Shown here in pieces: positions 26,765-32,446 of a DNA stretch of 32,446 nt. Both the position numbers and the translations under genes were made by a program. Numbering within the stretch: position 1 is the first letter of the stretch; each line of letters starts with the position of its first letter. The notes beneath the pieces are model-generated. The model worked only from the letters and a program-made list of their open reading frames with translations, made no database searches and was not told where the DNA came from. This DNA comes from Bacteroidota bacterium (GTDB lineage Bacteria; Bacteroidota; Bacteroidia; Bacteroidales; VadinHA17), in the NCBI GenBank assembly GCA_015222065.1, contig JADFUQ010000112.1, forward strand, positions 1 through 32,446, in the 5' to 3' direction.

Positions 26765-29700
26765 ATGAAACTACCTAAAATATCGATTAGCAATTATCAA
26801 TTCACAATCATTGTATTTATCCTGATTACAATAGCCGGATTGAATTCGTACCTGAATATGCCCCGTATGGAAAATCCTGAGATGAAAATACCGGGGGCTT
26901 CTGTGGTGGTAATTTATCCGGGCACTAACCCTGTTGATATGGAACAATTGGTTGTTACACCAATTGAAGATGTTCTTAATGAACTGGACGATATTAAAAT
27001 GATTGAAACGAATATTAACGATGGTCTCGCTATAATTAATATTGAATTTTATTATGGAACCGATGCTGATAAAAAATATGATGATGTCGTAGAAAAAGTA
27101 AATACAGTAAGAAATGACCTGCCCGGCGATATTTACGAAATTAATATTCAACAATGGACCGTATCGGATGTTTGTATGATGCAACTTGCCCTTGTTTCCG
27201 ACAGCGTTGAATACAGGATTTTGCAGGAAAAAGCAGAGAAACTTGAAAAAGAGTTAAAAAAAGAAAGCGGTGTTAAAAAAGTGGAAATTTTTGCTTATCC
27301 CGAGCAAGAGGTAAGAATTTCGCTTGATATTGAAAAAATGGCTCAGATGAATATTTCTCTCGATAATATTACCAATGCTATAAAAAGTAATAATGCAAAT
27401 ATTCCAGGTGGAGCTATAACCCTGGATGATAAAAGCTTTAATATAAAAACAAGTGGTTCGTACAATAATCTTGATGAGATACGAAATACGGTAGTCAATT
27501 CATATCAGGGCAGGTTGATTTATCTGAAAAATATTGCAAAAGTAAATTTTGATTATGAAGATACAAGATATCTTGCACGTCTGTCGGGCAAAAGAGCAAT
27601 ATATATTACCCTTAAGCAAAAAGAAGGACGAAACGTTTTTAAAACAACCGAAGGTGTTAAAGCAAAAATAAATAAATTCAAAGAAAGCCTGGATGATGAT
27701 ATTAGTTTGGAATATGTTTATGACCAGTCGGAAGAAGTAGCTACAAAAATCAATAACTTTCAGTCAAATCTTTTGCAAGGGATAATTCTGGTAGGTATAA
27801 TTATTTTGCTTGCGCTGGGTTTTAAATCTGCATTAATTGTAATAATTGCAATTCCTTTATCAATCATTACAGGGCTTGCTTTTGTTGACTGGGCAGGATT
27901 CGGGTTGGAACAAATGTCAATTGCCGGGCTGGTGATTGTTTTAGGCTTGCTGGTGGACAATTCCATTGTTATGACTGAAAATATCAACCGGTTTCTATCA
28001 ATGGGATACAAACCTAAAGAAGCAGCAATAAAAGGAGCCTCCGAAATTGGCTGGCCTATTGTAAGTGCTACAGTTACAACCTTACTGGCGTTCATACCGA
28101 TAATTCTAATACCTGAAAAAGTAGGGCAGTTTATACGTAGTCAGCCTGTAACCATTATGGCGACACTTTCGGTTTCTTTGTTTATAGCTCTTACTTTAAC
28201 TCCGCTTATTGCAAGCAGAATATTTAAGCAAAAATCAAATAATAATTTAATTGAAACAAAAAAGAAAAACAGGCACAGGTATCTGAGACGATTTATTGAA
28301 GGACCTTACAGAAAAATCTTATCCTTTTCATTGTCCCATAAAGTTCTGATACTAATTGGTGCTCTTGCTGTTTTATTTGGCTCTGTGTTTATGGTTAAGT
28401 TTGTCGGGTTTAGCTTATTCCCTAAAGCCGAAAAGCCTCAGTTTCTGATTAAAATAAATCTTCCCGAAGGGACTAATCTTGATAAAACTAACAGCATGGT
28501 CAGTGAAGTTGAAACTATTTTAGATACAATTGAATATGTGAAATATTATGCTTCAAATATTGGTCACGGAAATCCACGCATTTATTATAATGTAATGTCA
28601 AAAAACTATTTGAAAAATTATGGTGATATTTTTGTTTTTTTAAAAGAGTATGATATTGAAAAATTCGATAATTTGATTTCACAATTACGAAAAACTTTCA
28701 ATAATTTTCCAGGAGCTAAAATCAATATTAAAGAATTTGAGCAAGGAACCCCAATAGCTGCGCCTATTATGGTATATATCGAAGGTGATAATATTGACGA
28801 GCTTAAAGAAATTGCATCGAATGTTGAAAAATTTATCGAAAATGAAAAAGGGACTATAAATATTAATAACGAATTAGCAAAATCACGAACCGACCTTTTT
28901 ATTAATATTAATAAAGAAAAAGCTAATTTATTTGGTGTACCGATACACGAAATTGATAAAACTATTAGAACAGCAATTACAGGAATGAACATTTCGAAAT
29001 TTAGAGATAAAGACGGTGAAGAATTTAATATTGTAATGAGATTGCCTTTTGAAGATAAAATTAAAATGAGCGATTTTGATAAGATTTATGTAAAATCAAT
29101 GTCAGGTAAATTAATCCCGTTAAGGCAACTTGCATCTATTGAGTTAAAAAAAGCTCCAAGTTTGATAACACACTACAATCTTAGCAGAACTGCCTTAATA
29201 ACTGCCGACCTTGAAAAGGGGGTAAACCTTGATGAAATAATGGAACCGGTAATTCAAAAGTTAAATCAATATTCTTTCCCAAACGGTTATACATACAGAA
29301 TCGCAGGAGAGTTAGAAAGCCGGGGCGAAGCATTTGGCGGAATGAAAATTGCAATGATAATAGCTTTAATCTCAATATTTGCTGTTCTGGTTTTGCAGTT
29401 CAAATCTTTCACTCAGCCATTGATTATTTTTACTGCAATACCTTTAGCTTTAATCGGCTCAATATGGGCCTTGTTTATTACAGGCAATACCTTCTCGTTT
29501 GCAGCATTAATTGGTTTGTTAAGCTTAATCGGGATAGTAATAAATAATTCAATCATATTGGTTGATTATACAAACAAACTCCGGGACAGCGGCAAATCAA
29601 TAATTGAATCACTGAAAATTGCAGGTGAAATCCGTTTTACTCCAATCATTCTAACAACCCTGACAACAATCGGTGGATTATTACCATTAACATTACGCGG

Positions 29701-29833
29701 CGGCACAATGTGGGCACCAATGGGCTGGGCAATTATCGGGGGATTGCTCGTTTCAACTATGCTTACGCTGATTATTGTACCGGTTTTATATAAGGCTTTT
29801 TCAGTAAAACATTTTGAAAAAAAGGAATCATAA
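26765..29833 (+). CDS. RND-family efflux pump inner-membrane permease (AcrB/MMPL-like)
   Basis: 1022 aa; NPRMENPEMK-like N-terminus, VVIYPGTNPVDMEQLVVTPIED, GLLVDNSIVMTENINRF, GIVINNSIILVDYTNKL, two TM blocks. Confidence 0.96.
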   Translation: MKLPKISISNYQFTIIVFILITIAGLNSYLNMPRMENPEMKIPGASVVVIYPGTNPVDMEQLVVTPIEDVLNELDDIKMIETNINDGLAIINIEFYYGTDADKKYDDVVEKVNTVRNDLPGDIYEINIQQWTVSDVCMMQLALVSDSVEYRILQEKAEKLEKELKKESGVKKVEIFAYPEQEVRISLDIEKMAQMNISLDNITNAIKSNNANIPGGAITLDDKSFNIKTSGSYNNLDEIRNTVVNSYQGRLIYLKNIAKVNFDYEDTRYLARLSGKRAIYITLKQKEGRNVFKTTEGVKAKINKFKESLDDDISLEYVYDQSEEVATKINNFQSNLLQGIILVGIIILLALGFKSALIVIIAIPLSIITGLAFVDWAGFGLEQMSIAGLVIVLGLLVDNSIVMTENINRFLSMGYKPKEAAIKGASEIGWPIVSATVTTLLAFIPIILIPEKVGQFIRSQPVTIMATLSVSLFIALTLTPLIASRIFKQKSNNNLIETKKKNRHRYLRRFIEGPYRKILSFSLSHKVLILIGALAVLFGSVFMVKFVGFSLFPKAEKPQFLIKINLPEGTNLDKTNSMVSEVETILDTIEYVKYYASNIGHGNPRIYYNVMSKNYLKNYGDIFVFLKEYDIEKFDNLISQLRKTFNNFPGAKINIKEFEQGTPIAAPIMVYIEGDNIDELKEIASNVEKFIENEKGTININNELAKSRTDLFININKEKANLFGVPIHEIDKTIRTAITGMNISKFRDKDGEEFNIVMRLPFEDKIKMSDFDKIYVKSMSGKLIPLRQLASIELKKAPSLITHYNLSRTALITADLEKGVNLDEIMEPVIQKLNQYSFPNGYTYRIAGELESRGEAFGGMKIAMIIALISIFAVLVLQFKSFTQPLIIFTAIPLALIGSIWALFITGNTFSFAALIGLLSLIGIVINNSIILVDYTNKLRDSGKSIIESLKIAGEIRFTPIILTTLTTIGGLLPLTLRGGTMWAPMGWAIIGGLLVSTMLTLIIVPVLYKAFSVKHFEKKES

Positions 29834-29866
29834 ACAGATAGAAAAAATAATTAAAAAGAAAAATGA

Positions 29867-30502
29867 ATGAGACGGGTTGAAAGATTAACAGCGATCATTA
29901 CTTTTTTACAATCAAGAAAAAATACACCGATTGAAAGGTTGCAGGAAAAATTCAGAGTAAGCAAAAGGACGATATACAGGGACATAACTTCTTTACATGA
30001 AATAGGTGTACCGGTTTCATTTCAGAAAGACAGAGGATATTTTATTCTTGACAGTCATTTTATGCCTCCTGTTTCTTTTTCCGAAAATGAAGCTATTGCT
30101 CTTATTCTTGCCGGAACTCTAATGAAAAGGTTCTCTGACAATAAAACAAACGAGCATTTTGAAAATGCCCTAGACAAAGTTAAATATGCACTCAGCTCAA
30201 CACAAAAAGACACTGTAGAGACAATTGTAGAAAATATAAAAACACCTTCACAGAAAGAACACAGCAAACAAGGAAATTATTTATTCATAGTTCAGAATGC
30301 AATCACTAACAAACAAATCTTAAATATCAAATACAAGGACAGGAAAGACAAGCTTTCGGATAGAGAGATTGAACCAATAGGCTTAACATTTTATGGGAAT
30401 GAATGGCACACAGTTGCATTTTGTTGGAAAAGGAACGAATACAGAGATTATAAAATCAAAATTTCAATGACATACAGTTGTCAGTACGTTGATTTATATT
30501 AG
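29867..30502 (+). CDS. YafY-type HTH regulator with WYL-like C-terminus (apparently short)
   Basis: MRRVERLTAIITFLQSRKNTPIERLQEKFRVSKRTIYRDITSLHEIGVPVSFQKDRGYFI; LNIKYKDRKDKLSDREIEPIGLTFYGNEWHTVAFCWKRNEYRDYK. Confidence 0.9.
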   Translation: MRRVERLTAIITFLQSRKNTPIERLQEKFRVSKRTIYRDITSLHEIGVPVSFQKDRGYFILDSHFMPPVSFSENEAIALILAGTLMKRFSDNKTNEHFENALDKVKYALSSTQKDTVETIVENIKTPSQKEHSKQGNYLFIVQNAITNKQILNIKYKDRKDKLSDREIEPIGLTFYGNEWHTVAFCWKRNEYRDYKIKISMTYSCQYVDLY

Positions 30503-30525
30503 CAAAATAATTTAAATTTATTCAT

Positions 30526-30888
30526 ATGAAAACAAAAAGATTAATTATCGCTACTTTATTGGGAGTCATATTTGGATTCGTCTGTTTTGGTTTTGCCTCT
30601 GGCGGACCAAATGAAATCTCAACATTATTAGCTATAAACATTATTCTTGGCAGAACACTCATTGGTGTTGCTATTGGTATTAGTAGATTTCCAATGAAAC
30701 ATTGGTCTTTACACGGGTTAATTATGGGGTTGGTATTTAGCTTACCTCCAGCTTTTGGTGCAATAACAGGACCTGAAAACCCGGAATTTAATCATACAAT
30801 GATGTTTGTTTCAACAATCGTGATGGGAATGATTTATGGTTTCTTAATTGAATTAATTACTTCTGTTTTGTTTAAAGCAAAAAATTAA
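30526..30888 (+). CDS. small multi-TM membrane protein of unknown function
   Basis: 120 aa, 3-4 hydrophobic segments, ATG start 24 bp after the previous stop. Confidence 0.7.
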   Translation: MKTKRLIIATLLGVIFGFVCFGFASGGPNEISTLLAINIILGRTLIGVAIGISRFPMKHWSLHGLIMGLVFSLPPAFGAITGPENPEFNHTMMFVSTIVMGMIYGFLIELITSVLFKAKN

Positions 30889-31009
30889 AAACAGATGTTC
30901 CATATTTGTTTTTCAATGTACATAAAAAGTCGAGCATAAATTTTCCGATCTGGAAGTCCTGTAAATAAAGGTGAAAATACCAACAAAGGGCAGAAATTAT
31001 TTTCCAGTT

Positions 31010-31678
31010 TTAATGTGAAGATAAATTTGCCTCAAATGCATTAAGCAAAAATGTATTATTATTATTGTCAATAGCAATTTCCCCATTAGTTATATTGGCA
31101 TCAGCAAAATCCAGGACACTTAACCATACATTAGTATCAAATATAATTGAAATTGAAACCATACTGTTTTCACTTACGGTAACTCCATTATTTACAAGCG
31201 GCAATTGAATTTGTTTTGTAAAATCGGAGCTTAATGTAAAAGGTATTGTACTACTGCCGGCAGTTAAATAGTGGCCGGTAATTATAATACTGTGCCCGTT
31301 AAAAGTTGTACTTTCGCTGGTCTGGAATGTGAGATCAACTTTTTTATACGTTCCGGTAAACAAATCAACCTGATCGAAAGAGACAATCCCATTGCTTATT
31401 TCTTTAGTATAAGGGCCTTGTAATATTACATCATCATTTCCTGAATCTTCCTTGATATGCAAGTTGGAGATATTTATAACCACTGATGAAATATTTAATG
31501 CTTCAGCGAATGACTGATCATCACTAAGTTTGCTTCCTGACTCTTGTAAAGCAGAATCCAACTTTTTTTCTAATGTTGATGAATTTGAATTGCTATTTTG
31601 ACATCCTGTAATGGATACGGATACTAACAGTGCAATCATCATTGTTATAATAAAATAATTATTGCTTTTTGTTTTCAT
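31010..31678 (-). CDS. putative lipoprotein of unknown function (DUF4382-like beta-rich domain, weak)
   Basis: Signal with lipobox LLVSVSITGC; beta-rich body; 222 aa. Confidence 0.6.
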   Translation of the reverse strand: MKTKSNNYFIITMMIALLVSVSITGCQNSNSNSSTLEKKLDSALQESGSKLSDDQSFAEALNISSVVINISNLHIKEDSGNDDVILQGPYTKEISNGIVSFDQVDLFTGTYKKVDLTFQTSESTTFNGHSIIITGHYLTAGSSTIPFTLSSDFTKQIQLPLVNNGVTVSENSMVSISIIFDTNVWLSVLDFADANITNGEIAIDNNNNTFLLNAFEANLSSH

Positions 31679-31788
31679 AAAAAAATGTTTTAAAAATATT
31701 AAACAAGGAAAGCAAGAACCTTATTAAGATCCCTGCTTTCTTTCAATCTTTTTCAAATTCTGTTTGCCTTACAAATAATAATCACAGG

Positions 31789-32199
31789 CTAGAGGTTTTT
31801 AATAATAATGGCAAGCATATCATCAAAAGATTGTTTTGTTGTTAAAATAGCTTTTTCTTCTTTACTTTTTGCATCTACCAATACTACAACGCCAGTTCCC
31901 TGATTGGACTCCAATACATTATTAAGCCCAAGTTTGTTTGCAAGAACCTGAGTCTTTTCTTTTGATTCATTAGTGGAAAAATCGAATTTTACAAATTCCA
32001 CTTTCTCACCTTCCAGTTCGTTTTGTAAGTCTTTAACTTTAGGTACCATCAACTTACTTTCACCACAGTTATCAGCATAGAACATTACAGCATATAGCGT
32101 TGGTGATTCTTTTTCCTGACCAAGAACATTTGAAAATCCCAATCCTGTCAGGAAGATTAATACTAGAGTAAGATTTATTACTTTTTTTACATTTTTCAT
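31789..32199 (-). CDS. thioredoxin-fold protein with degenerate active site
   Basis: Signal peptide, then YAVMFYADNCGESKLMVPKVKDLQNELEGEKVEFVKFDF, GTGVVVLVDAKSKEE; 136 aa. Confidence 0.65.
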   Translation of the reverse strand: MKNVKKVINLTLVLIFLTGLGFSNVLGQEKESPTLYAVMFYADNCGESKLMVPKVKDLQNELEGEKVEFVKFDFSTNESKEKTQVLANKLGLNNVLESNQGTGVVVLVDAKSKEEKAILTTKQSFDDMLAIIIKNL

Positions 32200-32365
32200 A
32201 ATACTGATTTTTTAAAATAATTTAAATTAATTAAATTGCTAATAGACGTCTGTATTAAAGATTAACTTAGTTGAAAAAGGTTGGGTCAATAATTGAATTT
32301 ATTAATAATTAGTGCTTGTCCATAAAGTCAAACAAAGATTACATAAGCACCCCCGTACAGTCATT

Positions 32366-32443
32366 CCCTGTTAAATATTGCCCGCCCTGTGTAATTGCGT
32401 TGCACCACTTCGTGGATTACACAGGGCAAGCAATTTCACAGGG
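32366..32443. other. large nested cruciform-capable palindrome
   Basis: Arms CCCTGT/ACAGGG, ATTGC/GCAAT, GCCCTGTGTAAT/ATTACACAGGGC (32384-32395/32416-32427), inner CCAC-ttc-GTGG (32405-32415). Confidence 0.75.
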
Positions 32444-32446
32444 TAA

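Overview
Bacteroidota (probably Bacteroidales-like) chromosomal window. The core is a complete Bacteroidetes-type dcw division/cell-wall cluster on the minus strand (mraZ-rsmH-ftsL-like-ftsI/PASTA PBP-murE-mraY-murD-ftsW-murG-murC-ftsQ-ftsA-ftsZ, ~20.2 kb down to 4.4 kb). It is flanked by a PpiD/SurA-like peptidyl-prolyl isomerase (+), a PLP aminotransferase and a CGGC-domain protein (-). On the other side (+) lie an acyltransferase plus GNAT pair resembling the GlsA/GlsB aminoacyl-lipid pathway, a TetR-TolC-HlyD-RND efflux operon interrupted by a four-helix-bundle (S23/IVS-type) gene, a YafY/WYL-like regulator, a small membrane protein, a lipoprotein (-) and a degenerate thioredoxin-fold protein (-). 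I see no RNA genes, CRISPR array, transposase, phage genes or recognisable defence system. The unusual content is intergenic: (i) a 32-unit, indel-free octamer array TTCCANNN; (ii) two copies of a ~225-235 bp terminal-inverted-repeat (MITE-like) element after ftsQ and ftsA; (iii) inverted heptamer arrays bracketing the four-helix-bundle gene, with stop codons of two genes inside the arrays; (iv) a second heptamer family, a microsatellite patchwork, and cruciform-capable elements at both window ends. All product calls come from motif recognition by eye; no searches were run.
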